This document shows, piece after piece, positions 22,962 to 35,413 of a stretch of 64,000 bases of DNA; positions within the stretch are counted from its first letter, which is position 1, and the number at the start of each line of letters is the position of its first letter. The DNA is from Styela clava. Its lineage: Eukaryota; Chordata; Ascidiacea; Stolidobranchia; Styelidae. Below the pieces are notes generated by a model that did not search any database, had not been told where the DNA came from, and saw only the letters and a list, made by a program, of their open reading frames with translations. The position numbers and the translations under genes were made by a program. The stretch is from the NCBI RefSeq assembly GCF_964204865.1, contig NC_135251.1:7998001-8062000 (forward strand), read 5' to 3'.

Positions 22962-23566
22962 CAGTGGTTCTCAAACTGGGGTCTGCAAAGCATTATCGGG
23001 CAGGGTGGGTGGGGGTCAACTGCCTTCAGTTTTGGCGTTATAGGCTTACGTTGTTTTTGGCACTATCGTGTCAGTTAGTTCTTTGAATTTCACTTTACTT
23101 ATTGGACATGAAATGGACTTATGGTTCGTTTTGTATTTATCTTCTTCTTGTTGTGAAAAAATAGCCTTTCTCGTTAACTACAGGATCAATCCCTTAAAAA
23201 TTTTCTGTAGCTGAATCAAAATTAAAAAATTTGCATCGTGCCGTTGTTCCATGACCGCATTTCAGCGATCTTTTCAGACTATCAGTACTGTAAGATTCGC
23301 AATTCCACATACAAACCCTAAGAATGAAACAAATACGTGCTAAGCCGCAAGCACATCCTTCACACTAATAGGCTTCGTTTTGTTGCAATAACCCAGTAAG
23401 CAATTTGTGTTTCAAATTCGAGGAGTGGCAGCTAATTTGAATGTTATCTAAATATCTCTATGCTATGTTCTCTAATTCATTTTAGGTCTGAAAATTACAG
23501 GGGGTTCCGTAGTTACTTAAAAGGGGCATAAGGGGTTCGTAACCACATAAAGTTTGAGATCCACTG
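22962..23566. mobile_element. hAT-type MITE, about 605 bp
   Basis: Termini CAGTGGTTCTCAAACT and AGTTTGAGATCCACTG form an inverted repeat with one mismatch. The flanks TCTTAGAT and TTTTTGAT agree at six of eight positions, a decayed 8-bp duplication. No coding capacity. Confidence 0.8.
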
Positions 23567-24605
23567 TTTTTGATAGATGTGTAATTTCAAACTGAATGTG
23601 CTGTTTGTGTGTGATGTCTCAAACCTAATGCATCTACAGCTAATTATTGATAGCAAATTTTTTCAGAAAAATAAAACAATTTATTATTCTGAGCGCTTAC
23701 AGAATGGTCAAGTGGATAATATTTCTAATTTTTGTCTTTTTTTTCGGAATTTTGAGTATGACATTGTGGATAAAACACCCATTATAAATGGTTATTTTTA
23801 TGTAAATCTGCTTTACCAATCAGTCTTATTGTTTGTCATGTTTAAAGCGAATAATAACTCATGATAAAAATTATTTTTCAAATTCTCATTGATCCCTGTA
23901 TTTATATGCCTTAACTTTTTCTTGATATGTTATTTTAATTACTGTGAAAGTGAAATATTTCATTGAAGAGCTTGATACAAAATGAAATTACCAACATGAC
24001 ATTTTGGTCTTCCTAATCTAACAGGACTTCAGTCAAAAACATTTATGATTTGAATTTACTTTTAATTCTGTGTGATATTTTGTTTAATTGTTGTAGCATC
24101 TGTATAATAAATAATCAGTGTGGTAGAACCAGGCTCCCATTCCCAAGGTTGGGGTTCAGGTTGTGCGTCATCTTGGTACACATACTTCCTGGGCGCCTTT
24201 TTATGTGTGTTCAGTGTTTTACATTGATTTTTGTATCAACTTTTCTCTACTGATACGTAAATGGATATCAAACTAGATCAGGTGTATTAGGAGTTTTTTT
24301 TGCAAAATTGTTCATAAGTTTCTATAAATGTTTTTTATTTCGACCTGATCAAGTCGCTAGACAAAAAGATATATTTTCCAAATTTGGTCTTAATGTTAGT
24401 TGTACTGTACTACTATACATGAATATACTGGTACTACTTATTCTTTTTCAAAAAAAAAGGTTCAGATAAAAAATAGTACCATAATTTCCCTTTTCTTCCA
24501 AGTTTTTTACATTCACTCTTAGAGTAAGGCCCCCTGGACAAGTAGGCATACTTGAACTTAGTATGGCTGGCGGAGTATATTATACCACATATATCGGAGC
24601 TCCAT

Positions 24606-24703
24606 AAGTATGTGCACCAAGATGGCACACGACCTGAACATAGTATGTGTATATAGTGTACCGGTTAGGATTCAGGCTGTGTGACATCTTGGTGCACATA
24701 CTT
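24606..24703. repeat. Compact foldback of the AGTATGTG family
   Basis: Arms AAGTATGTGCACCAAGATGG and CATCTTGGTGCACATACTT are inverted around a centre that includes GGTTAGGA. Related termini are found at 37905-38481, 54523-55713, 57885-58080, ~27415-27450 and ~29045-29075, so this is a dispersed palindromic family. Confidence 0.7.
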
Positions 24704-25836
24704 CTGGACCACCCATATATCTACCTAATATTAAATATCCAAAGATGGATGAAAAATTCAATTTTCACTCACAAGTAGTTAAAAACAGATACTAGCTCAA
24801 TACTTTGAGGTTAGAGATGAAAAACAACTCAACACTCGCATACTGAGTTCATATTTCGAATATCGGTATACAGAAGAAACCCGTGCGGAATTTTGACACT
24901 TACCGAATATTTTTATCGCGATTGAAACTACAATTCGACCGATAAAGTAGAGGTTATTTTAAATCAAATATTTTCTGTATCTTTTGTATTTTTCAATGAA
25001 ATACCCCTTGCATCGCAGTGAAACTATGCCAAGATGGTGAGTTTTTGCAGCTAACGGAATAATATTTCAAATATGTAAGAAAAATTCTTGCTTTGACTTC
25101 AACTTTCATCGCGTAGCTATGTCGCCAAGTTAGTACCTACACCAAAGTCATAAGATTTAACAGGAATTTTTATCCAAGATATCAGGGAGACGGTTTGAGT
25201 GAAAAAGGCAAGAAAAATCATGAAGCATAGCTCAAGGGCGAAAAACAATCCAAAAGCAGTTGGGGAAGGGGCCCGCTCTCCGCCTAAATTCGGCAAAAAC
25301 AAGTGCGTTAATACGATAATGGAAATTATACTTTGATCGGCGACAACCTACCGTACACATCTTGGAACGAATCAAGGCCGAATTTAGACGATGAGACACA
25401 CTACTACACTAGGGCTAGGATTTCGAAAACAGCACAACTGTTATATGATGTCACAATAAGAACATTAAGTTTATGTTTCAAGTATCATCAGATCAGGGTT
25501 ACCATATTTTTGTGACCTCAAAGCAGGACGCCTCCAAAGGCAATGAGCTGGGATTTTGTCAACTTTAAATTCACAGATTTTACATTAGGCCTTCATTTAA
25601 AAACATCACGGCTGTCTTCATTGACCATATTGTCATCGAGAGTTCATGCGCTATCTGTATAAATATCGGTTCCAGTTCGAAAAATATAAAGGAATTTACG
25701 TTAACATTAAGCACCCTTCTGGCGTACGGAGCTTACACGCAATAAATTGTAGCAAATAGCAATAATTCGATAACAAGCAAGTCCACGCATCCACCTTCAG
25801 TAAGTAGGCTATCGGTGCGCTATACACGGCAACGAG

Positions 25837-27394
25837 CAGTGGCGGCGCGTCAATAGGGCCAACCGGGGCAATGCCCCGGTTGTTTTTTCGGTATAATAAA
25901 AAATATTCGAAAAATACCTCAATATCGGTTGCACAGACTGTCTACACTAGCCATATTCTCCCGACATGGTTCATTTTTCGCTCGCAAAGCCTTCGCCGAA
26001 CGTCGTCGCGGCGACGCCGATTCTGCCCCGGTTGCTCATTGTATATCGTATTCTCTTTTTTATCTTCCACTCGCCGCGTTTGTCTCGTTTGTTTTCTGTT
26101 TCTTTTACTAAATCATCGGGGCCGATCGGGGCTAGCCCCGAAATTATGACGACATAATGCCGACGTTTCTTACAACAACGTGTTGACATATTCACGCATT
26201 CCTTCACGTTCGTTGGTTGCTTGAAGAGTTGATAGTTTCCTCGCCTTCGTTTTTCTCGCTTTTTTCTCCACAATATTCTATCACGTGGATGTATTATAAG
26301 GCTAATGGATGGAGCGTCTGTGCAGTCGTGTATTTCAGACTTCTGCGATGCTGTATCTCGTATCCGGGAAACAATAAAATACGACGACACATGGAGTGCT
26401 TCTTTACGTCGCTGGCAAACAACGCAGCGTTTGATTTTGTCTGCATAGGAATGCTGTGACATTCTGGTGAATCAAATAGGCGATCGTCTGCGCACTGAAC
26501 ACCTTGCCGCGTTCTCTTTGATGAACTCCAAAAATTTTTCAAAATTTGCACGTCAATTTCCCATCCATTTGTTGGCTACTGTCTCCAAATTTTACCCCAT
26601 GATGAACGTGGGTAAATTGGAAAATGAATTGCGATGTATATACACCAATCAAACTTTTTTGAACATCACATCAACTTGCGCGCTCTATGGGTTCCTCATA
26701 GATAACACTCTAGTAACTACCTTTGCGGCGTCTGCAAAATTTCTGGACATCATCTTGACGACGCCTATTTCTTCCGCCGACGCAGAGCGAACATTCAGCA
26801 CGCTGAAGCGTATTAAAACGTATCTCAGAAACACAATGAAGCAAGATAGATTAAATTCCTTGGCTGTTTTATCCATTCACAGAGACGTTATTTCTGAGAT
26901 GCATGACTTTAATCAGCGCGTTATTGAGCATTTTGCTTCCAAGAAACCGCGGCGTGTTGCATATATGTTCAAGCAGTAGAAGTCTAGCAGCATATATATA
27001 TATGAGTGAGCGACGCATGTCCTTATCTTTGCATTAAATTTCCTTTCTTCATAGTAACGTTTTAAACCTTATTTTAGGTTTTGTCTGCTTTCCCGAAGTT
27101 TCTGTTAATATGTCATTGTATTTATCTGGGTAAATATTGCCTTTCCTTTTGAAAGAGGTTTCAAAATAAACTATGTCCATATTTATTAATCCCTTGACTT
27201 GGACCGGTTTTAAAGACACTTTCTTATCGTTAAAAATTGTCTCTTTTGCCGATTGGTTGTTACCGATGGAATGGTTTTTATACTCATAAAATGATGGGAG
27301 AACTTACAGCGTTCATCCTGTCCCCGTAGATGGGGGTGACTTGGTCCCGCAGTAGCTTGCCCCGGTTGTCAAAATGACCACGCGCCGCCACTGG
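25837..27394 (+). mobile_element. hAT element with inverted termini and transposase remnant
   Basis: The left end CAGTGGCGGCGCGT is mirrored by ACGCGCCGCCACTG at 27381-27394, and a second matching block CAACCGGGGCAA lies just inside both ends. The flanks GGCAACGAG and GGCCAACGAG differ by one base, an imperfect target duplication. A hAT dimerisation-domain reading frame lies inside. At 1.56 kb it is too short for a full transposase, so it is internally deleted or degenerate. Confidence 0.88.
26467..26979 (+). pseudogene. hAT transposase, C-terminal fragment
   Basis: A 170-codon open frame ends at TAG. Its C-terminal half is a clear hAT dimerisation domain: TTPISSADAERTFSTLKRIK followed by TYLRNTM, then DRLNSLAVLSIH. 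The catalytic RNase H-like part and the N-terminal zinc finger are missing, although short related frames may occur upstream (around 26380-26460). It resembles ZMYM1- or THAP12-like hAT proteins. Inside the element at 25837-27394 it cannot encode an active transposase; whether it is expressed is unknown. Confidence 0.85.
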
Positions 27395-28883
27395 GCCAAC
27401 GAGAATATATTCAGTTTGTGCGCCATCTTTGTACACAAACTTCGGGAGCAGCGAATACACAGTGAATTGCATTGCGGCTATGCTTTGTTTAAAATCTGAA
27501 AAATAGAAGAGTTTGGCAGTCATTACATACTAAGACGTTTTCACGTTCATTTATGTCAAAAGAAATAATAACTTTCTGAAACCTGAATACAGAAATATAG
27601 CATATATATATATGAAATATAGAGACGTACTTATTTTTTTGTGGTTTGGCATGACTTTGTCGCTTGTTCTGTGCAGATATTTGAGTTACTAGTTCTTAAA
27701 TGTTGGTGTCGAGGTGACGGAAATGGAATGTTTATATCTAGAAAAACGTGCGCGAAATATGATACTTTATTTATCGTATTTCATCAAATGGGATTCTACG
27801 AAAAATTGAAGAGCGTGACAATAACCGTTTCCTATGCATTGTTACTTAAGCTTACTCGAAATAACAAGAGGGAAATGCCCAAATATATAGATACGATGAC
27901 TAAAAAACTAACAGAATTGTGTTAAACACAACTAAAATATGATTGAATATTTCACATATTGCTTATTACATCATATTGTTTCTTATTTTAAATCCTGTGT
28001 AGATAAGCAATAAATTCAATTTACTTTTTATGCCGACGAAAATGCCACTACCCTCAAAAAGTTAGTCCGCTTTAGGTCGACGGAGACGCGATATTGAACG
28101 GAGTGGGGCGACAACTTCACGATGCCGAGATCGCCGTGGCGAACAATTTAGCTGTAAAATTGATCACTTTTCTACGGAACACTCGGAAGACGCTCGCGGA
28201 ACACTAGTGCTCCGCAGAACAAAGTTTGGGATATGCTGATCTATTCTATACCATACGTATAGTCTTAACGTGAATGAATATACCATATGATTAATTTCCC
28301 AATGTAGCATCAAATCTTTTACAGACCCGCACCTCAATTAACCTAGTCTACTGTGCGGTACGATCAAAAACGTCCCGACTTTCGCCTAGCGCGAGATTCG
28401 GTGATATACAGTCGCGCAGCCGCTACTGGTAATTTTTAATCTCCATGTACAGTATAAGAACGGGGATTCGTCAGGACGAATTCTACTCTCGGGGAAATAT
28501 ATGGATGATATCCAGTGCTTTCATAATGAAGTTTTATTCGCTGTCAAGCCCATTTATCATAAATGTTTGGACTTTTAAACAAAATCGAATAGCATAACTT
28601 ACATTTTAAGACATTGGCTAATGTACCGTCACGCCCGAAGCGGTCATTACGAATTGGGAATGCATGCCATAAATTCTATTAACGACAACAACTCAGTGAT
28701 CACCTAATCTGATATATATATTATATTACAAGATGCTCCAATATATGGCCACGAAGGTGAAACGAAATAGTACTATTGCCAAATCAACAGTAGCGGAATC
28801 GCAGTTTTCCCGACTTCGACTGATCCCATCACTGGTTCTCAGCCAATATTGTTCGTAACCGTGCAGTCACGGGAGTGGAAGTG
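27395..28883. other. Intergenic region after the hAT element
   Basis: A fragment of the AGTATGTG family sits at about 27415-27450 (GCGCCATCTTTGTACACAAA). The rest shows no gene, RNA or clear repeat. The frame at 27641-27925 has no recognisable domain and is left uncalled. Confidence 0.5.
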
Positions 28884-29319
28884 GTGACTCCTCTACGGCC
28901 CATGGGCCGGGGCCACGGCCCATCGAATCGGGCCTCGGCTCATCAGGCTATGGACCGCGGCCCATCAAGTTGTGCTAACACAGACAGTCCCCGAACGCAT
29001 AATAGAACTATAATGTGAAAAATCTGAACAGAATTTTGTCCTAACCCTAACCTGGTACACATACTAAAGGAGTATCCTTTTCTGTAGCTTTGTATTTTGC
29101 TTTATTTTGATATACATGCTTATCGTGAGAAAAAAATTTGGTGGCATACCGCGATTTTTTTTTCGAATTAAATATTGGCAATTTTGTAAAAATTGAAAAT
29201 TTTGGTAAGATAATTGTATTCTTCCTGATGGGGCCGCGGCCCATAGCTTGATGGGCCACGGCCCATGTGGCCCAATTTGATGGGCCGTGGCCCCGGCCCA
29301 TGGGCCGTAGAGGAGTCAC
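28884..29319. mobile_element. GGCCCAT-rich inverted-repeat element
   Basis: The first 41 bp (28884-28924, starting GTGACTCCTCTACGGCCCAT) are a perfect reverse complement of 29279-29319. Similarity continues inward for about 45 bp with differences. The arms are built of repeated GGCCCAT units and are much richer in GC than the surroundings. The centre (about 28980-29080) contains sequence of the AGTATGTG family (GTCCCCGAACGCATAATAGA, CTAACCTGGTACACATACT). No target-site duplication was identified. Confidence 0.8.
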
Positions 29320-29476
29320 AACCCCTGTAGAGTCACGGGAAACCCATTCTTGGGTTAGGCAGTATTGGAAAACCTAGTTTCAATTTAACGTTTAATTAAT
29401 CATTATAGGTTATCTATTACTGTGCTACGCAACAATACATAACTGTGTACATCAATATTAACACTTTAGGTGTATG

Positions 29477-31214
29477 AGAATGGACTTGTGGAAACATCGG
29501 TGGAATTAGGGGAACAGGCTGTATTACTGTTAAATAAGAAAGATATTTATGACTGCCGTACTAAATGACTGGAACATTCAGGCCTACTGCCCTGGAATTT
29601 GTCAAAACCAATCGGGACTGTCCCGGCTAACCGGGATTATTATTGCTACCTTGGAAATTAGTTGAAAATAACTTTCAGTTTGTGCTCAGCTCGTTCCATA
29701 ACTTCGATCAATTGCACAAAATCAGCTCACTAAGGAATATTTTTCGATGCCTTTCGCCGTCTTGGTGTTATGTAGTTATTTCTGGTCGAAAAATCAAAAG
29801 GAGTGGAAAAGGCAAAGATGAAAACAAATCATATTATTTGATATCAGTCAGAATATAACTGCCTTCTATTATCTTTGATATACATCCGAGTGGTCGACGG
29901 ATGACCTGTGATTGCTTGCCTTAATTTGATAAATGTTTCCCGGCCTTTTCCTCGACCGCAGAACAAGTCTTATACAAATACAATTTATTCCCATAACCTG
30001 ATAACGCAGAACAAAATATGAGATTTTGAAAATCCGGAAAAAGAAGACAATTAAGAATAAAATATAATTAACGTAAACGATTAGAAACGATCTTCAACCA
30101 AAATGAAACAAAACATGAACTCTGGCTACTCCAGAGGGGGATTTACGTTTTGGAAAACTGAAAATGCCCCTAAATGATCGATCGTTTTCGACAGCGCCAT
30201 AAGCTATTTGGAGCAAAAACACCTTTATGTTGGTATTTATCTTTCGGTCTTCGACGGAATTGTGAGTTTGTTGTTAAAAACGAGTTATTATATTATAATT
30301 ATCAGTGACGAGGTGATAAAGATAATAAAGGAGTAAATGCACAACCAAAGTGTTTTGATTGAAGAGCGGCATTGTAAAATACTAATAATAAAACGAAAGA
30401 AAACACCATAATTTTTGTTTCAGTAGACCCGCGACGGAATAAAAATGCGTTTTATCATGGCGATTATTCATTCGCGACCAAAATTTGGTGCCAAAAAGTG
30501 TTGGGTTGCCTTTGAAAACTTTACCGTTTGCCGGGAAATACCAATCGAAACAAAATGTAATCGGAAAAATTGTCACGAATTTTCATGGTCGCGGCATTTT
30601 GGGGTAGTGATACTTTTTATATTTTTATTAAACGAAACAGCAGGTTACATTGCACACGTTTAGATAATAAAGCAATACATATTACACATGCCCATATCGA
30701 CCATGAATTGGGTACTTTGCGCAATTGCACTCTTCCGAGATTTTAACACAGACTCTGGAATTTTTCCAACGGCATCTCAAAGTTGACAAATTCCAAGGTC
30801 GCAAAAATCCGAATCCAATCTATTTATAATCGGGTGGTTGATCGTGTGTTTTATGTCCGCAGAATGCCGTAGTTTTTTTTAGAATAGTGGTTATTTTATT
30901 TTACGGTTTGTCGACGCAAAGTCGAGTTACGATGAACAAGTTTATTTGAAAGGCTATTGAACGCTTCTTTAGAAGCCGTTGCGAGAGAAATTTTGATTCC
31001 CATTTTGGAACCCCCTCCTTTAAAAAGCCCTGACGAGCACCGAGAATCGGCGTTAAATAAGAAAATTTTGGTGAAATATCGAGCATATAGAACTGAAAAA
31101 CAAAATGAAGGTAATATAGCGTCCTTCTACTGACTTCTTCGGTCTTCGGACTGGTAATTAAAGGATAGAAAGTGGTTCGCCGATTATCAGTCTACTCTCC
31201 TGGGGTAAATATAA
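29477..31214 (+). repeat. 1.74-kb tandem duplication, copy 1
   Basis: This segment and the next one are direct tandem copies offset by exactly 1,738 bp, differing by scattered substitutions and a few small indels (about 9 bp near 30780). Small frames at 29643-29858 and 30445-30663 recur in copy 2, but they show no recognisable domain, so conservation only reflects recent duplication. Confidence 0.92.
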
Positions 31215-32942
31215 AGAATGGACTTGTGGAAACATCGGTGGAGTTAGGGGAACAGGCTGTATTACTGTTAAATAAGAAAGATATTTATGACTGCCGTACT
31301 AAATGACTGGAACATTTAGGCCTACTGCCCTGGAATTTGTCAAAACCAATCGGGACTGTCCCGGCTAACCGGGATTATTATTGCTACCTTGGAAATTAGT
31401 TGAAAATAACTTTCAGTTTGTGCTCAGCTCGTTCCATAACTTCGATCAATTGCACAAAATCAGCTCACTAAGGAATATTTTTCGATGCCTTTCGCCGTCT
31501 TGGTGTTATGTAGTTATTTCTGGTCGAAAAATCAAAAGGAGTGGAAAAGGCAAAGATGAAAACAAATCATATTATTTGATATCAGTCAGAATATAACTGC
31601 CTTCTATTATCTTTGATATACATCCGAGTGGTCGGCGGATGACCTGTGATTGCTTGTCTTAATTTGATAAATGTTTCCCGGCCTTTTCCTCGACCGCAGA
31701 ACAAGTCTTATACAAATACAATTTATCCCCATATCCTGATAACGCAGAACAAAATATGAGATTTTGAAAATCCGGAAAAAGAAGACAATTAAGAATAAAA
31801 TATAATTAACGTAAACGATTAGAAACGATCTTCAACCAAAATGAAACAAAACATGAACTCTGGCTACTCCAGAGGGGGATTTACGTTTTGGAAAACTGAA
31901 AATGCCCCTAAATGATCGATCGTTTTCGACAGCGCCATAAGCTATTTGGAGCAAAAACACCTTTATGTTGGTATTTATCTTTCGGTCTTCGACGGAATTG
32001 TGAGTTTGTTGTTAAAAACGAGTTATTATATTATAATTATCAGTGACGAGGTGATAAAGATAATAAAGGAGTAAATGCACAACCAAAGTGTTTTGATTGA
32101 AGAGCGGCATTGTAAAATACTAATAATAAAATGAAAGAAAACACTATAATTTTTGTTTCAGTAGACCCGCGACAGAATAAAAATGCGTTTTATCATGGCG
32201 ATTATTCATTTGCGACCAAAATTTGGTGCCAAAAAGTGTTGGGTTGCCTTTGAAAACTTTACCGTTTACCGGGAAATACCAATCGAAACAAAATGTAATC
32301 GGAAAAATTGTCACGAATTTTCATGGTCGCGGCATTTTGGGGTAGTGATACTTTTTATATTTTTATTAAACGAAACAGCAGGTTACATTGCACACGTTTA
32401 GATAATAAAGCAATACATATTACACATGCCCATATCGACCATGAATTGAGTACTTTGCGCAATTGTACTCTTCCGAGATTTTAACACAGACTCTGGAATT
32501 TTTCCAACGGCATCTCAAATTCCAAGGTCGCTAAAATCCGAATCCAATCTATTTATTATCGGGTGGCTGATCGTGTGTTCTATGTCCGCAGAATGCCGTA
32601 GTTTTTTTAGAATAGTGGTTATTTTATTTTACGGTATGTCGACGCAAATTCGAGTTACGATGAACAAGTTTATTTGAAAGGCTATTGAACGCCTCTTTAG
32701 AAGCCGTTGCGAGAGAAATTTTGATTCCCATTTTGGAACCCCTTCCTTTAAAAAGTCCTGACGAGCACCGAGAAATCGGCGTTAAATAAGAAAACTTCGG
32801 TGAAATATCGAGCATATAGAACTGAAAAACAAAATGAAGGTAATATAGTCTCCTTCTACTGACTTCTTCGGTCTGCGGACTGGTAAGTAAAGGATATAAA
32901 GTAGTTCGCCGATTATCAGTCCACTCTCCCGGGGTAAATATG
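31215..32942 (+). repeat. 1.74-kb tandem duplication, copy 2
   Basis: Second copy, beginning AGAATGGACTTGTGG and ending near GGGGTAAATATG. Both copies end with GTTCGCCGATTATCAGTC, which loosely resembles the SINE-like sequence around 46758-46860. No gene is recognised within the unit. Confidence 0.92.
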
Positions 32943-33432
32943 CAAATCCTATCCTTAAGCATTTTAATGTAATTGACTGATTACCGCCGAGGGAATGTAA
33001 ATTGCGATATTATGTAGCCGAGTTTCAGAGCAAGTATCCTTTCCTGTATTTCCTTATTTTACGAACATCGTAGTTCAAAGGCATCATTCGTTATAAATAA
33101 AAGTAAAATCAAGGTTCCAATTCATGTAGGATCAGGAGGAAAAACATAAGCATTAATCCATTACCATTAGTTAGGTATTGTTCAAAAAATTTATTGCATT
33201 CAGACATATGCAATAGCTTATGAACCCTCTCTATGAACTCTTTAATTTCCGTTTCATTCCAGTGTTGGGTAGAAGTCCATGAGCGATCTCTGTTGGAAAT
33301 GCCGGAAAAATGGGGTATTTTTGTAATAATTCGGGGGGAGGAAAGTTTATAATAAATTTCAACCATATGGCGAACCACGAACCTCTCTCTGATCGGATCA
33401 CCAGCCAGATGAGGGTTACCGATAGTTTTCCC

Positions 33433-33665
33433 TCTAGGGTGTGCGCGCGCACACAGCTTTCAGAGGCTGCGCACACGCATAGATTTACTGCGCACATACG
33501 TATTTTGATGTAATGCAACAATGTGCTCGGTTGGCAGGTTGAGAAAGTTTGTTGTTTGCCCACTTATTACCCGGTTAGAACGCAAAAATTTCTTCATTGG
33601 TTTTTGCACAAATATTAGTCATTTCCAAAAATGTGCGCACACACCAAAATTTCTGCGCACACATA
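33433..33665. repeat. Cluster of TGCGCACAC motifs
   Basis: GTGTGCGCGCGCACAC opens a cluster in which TGCGCACA recurs about four times over 230 bp, partly in inverted orientation. The alternating purine-pyrimidine tract could adopt unusual structure. It may be the end of a decayed transposon. Confidence 0.5.
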
Positions 33666-33875
33666 CTACAAAAAATTAGAGGAAACCTTGGTTACCGGTA
33701 ATCAATTTTTCCAGGTGCAAATATTCGGTAACTGTTATTTGTTTATTGTGTTATTCTGAAGTAAAGTAAGATTTTCTACACAAGCACTTCATACAAAAAA
33801 CTCCACAAAAGTCCGAACACAAGAGAAAAAAACGAAGTATGAACCAGCGTTCCGGTTCAGTTGTCATGACCTTTT

Positions 33876-33889
33876 GTTGTTATAGCAAC
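33876..33889. promoter_or_regulatory. Candidate RFX X-box upstream of CCDC96
   Basis: GTTGTTATAGCAAC fits the X-box consensus GTHNYYATRRNAAC, bound by RFX factors that drive ciliary genes. It lies about 1.5 kb before the CCDC96 start codon, further than typical X-boxes, so its use is uncertain. Confidence 0.35.
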
Positions 33890-34110
33890 GTAAGCAAAAC
33901 TGTTTTCATCGCGGCGAATGTAGGAATTTCGCTTGTATTGAAGTTTTTTTTTATCTTTTTCTATCAAAGACACGAAAAGTAGTTGTGTTTTAGATGTGGT
34001 AGCAGTTAGGAATACTATTATGTTTGAAGTTTCCAGGCAGTCTCGAAAGGGCGAAAAATAAGAGTGGCAACGGGAATTAACCAGGCCTGCCAAGCGAGTT
34101 ATGAATCCTC

Positions 34111-34532
34111 GGGTCTCATGTAGTTTCTTACCTAACATACTTCTAGTGGGCGTAGCATGACAATTTTTCACGTATCAATCCTAACCCCAACCTGACTACA
34201 CCATTCCAAAATTACGTCATTACAACGTCACAGTGACGTATTAGAGCCCTTCTAACTATAAGAACTGCAATCCAAGACGCGCAAACAAGCACCCTCGTCG
34301 CAACCATTCCAATAGGAGAGAGACCAATAACGTCAGTCAGTTCTTTATCGTCGGCGGCAATGCCATTTCGGTCGATCGTGCGTTTATTTGGCAAGCTCTA
34401 TGACGTGATTGTGATGTCGTAGTGATTTAATTTTTGGATGGCGTAATCAGATGGGGGTTAGGATTGATATATTGAAAAATTGTTATGCTTTGCCCACTAG
34501 AAGTACGTTAGGTACGAAACTACACGAGACCC
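34111..34532. mobile_element. Foldback MITE with long arms and perfect 8-bp target duplication
   Basis: The arms (about 150 bp each, beginning GGGTCTCATGTAG and ending CTACACGAGACCC) are imperfect inverted repeats, leaving roughly 120 bp of unique centre. Both flanks are GAATCCTC (34103-34110 and 34533-34540). The 8-bp duplication allows hAT, P or Merlin-like origin, but GGGTCTC termini do not match ordinary hAT ends, so the superfamily is open. Confidence 0.88.
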
Positions 34533-35413
34533 GAATCCTCTAAAATTACTGAACTCGTTATGCAGGGAAAAATTTAATTAAACTAGAAAATTGAATGAAA
34601 TAAGGAGACGATCGAAGGTATTCCCATTTAAATACACATTCTGACATTCCATTTCACAATGATTTATGCCTGATAACAAGTTAAGTTCAAGATTTAAAAT
34701 ATATTGCAAGTATTTGTCTTGTTATTCCATTCAATTTTGTAATAGTATAAGTTTATTTTGACTCCATAATCAGCATAACTGTCAATAAAATGATTGATAG
34801 AAACAAATAAATGCAAACTGATTGTGAAATCAGGGGTGCAAACAATACCTTAGGTGAGGTTTAAAACGTACAGAATATAAATTAGAAGGTATTGCTAAGG
34901 AGTGGTACATGTTCACTCACTTAATAACAAATAAATAGAAAATTGATTACTGGATTATGAAATCAGGACAACAAACCTCAGATAAGGTTTTAAACATACA
35001 TAACATAGAATGGAGAAAAACTGATCGTTTATTGTTGTTTCGTTTTATACCAGAGTGACCGAAATAAAATTGATTGATTGAACTCACTCACCCAAAATAA
35101 TTATAACATTTCACACACAGAGATATTATGAAGTAGGAACGCATCTTCGCAGAACATGATCCACTGGCACAAAAGATTAGAAGAAGGATAAGTAGTTGTC
35201 CTGACAGAAATTCATATGAGTTAGTATGCAACAAATGAATAGTAAACTTCACTCTGCTACAACATCCTTGCATTTCACATTGCAGTTATGAAAATGTTAT
35301 ATTATGTCTGTTTAAATATTGGTATATATATTGATATTACGATTGTTGTAAAACCCATCGAATGAGGAAACTATTATCTTTTCATTACCCAGATTGTAAT
35401 TTAATCTAACAGT

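Larger units (their letters stand above)
21923..25836. other. Intergenic region downstream of the NLR
   Basis: No cellular gene recognised. It contains the MITE at 22962-23566 and members of the AGTATGTG palindromic family near 24140-24205 and 24606-24703. The remainder is AT-rich with short random frames. 25330-25836 shows no recognisable feature. Confidence 0.6.
32943..35413. other. Intergenic region upstream of CCDC96
   Basis: Outside the TGCGCACAC cluster, the candidate X-box and the foldback MITE, I see no gene. A SINE-like fragment (ATGGCGAACCACGAACCTCT) lies near 33365. 34540-35400 is AT-rich and presumably includes the CCDC96 promoter and 5' UTR; no TATA box could be assigned. Confidence 0.5.

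Noticed and set aside
29643..32401. Small frames repeated identically in the tandem duplication (71 and 72 codons)
   Set aside because: Their conservation is explained by the recent 1,738-bp duplication; the surrounding non-coding DNA is equally conserved.
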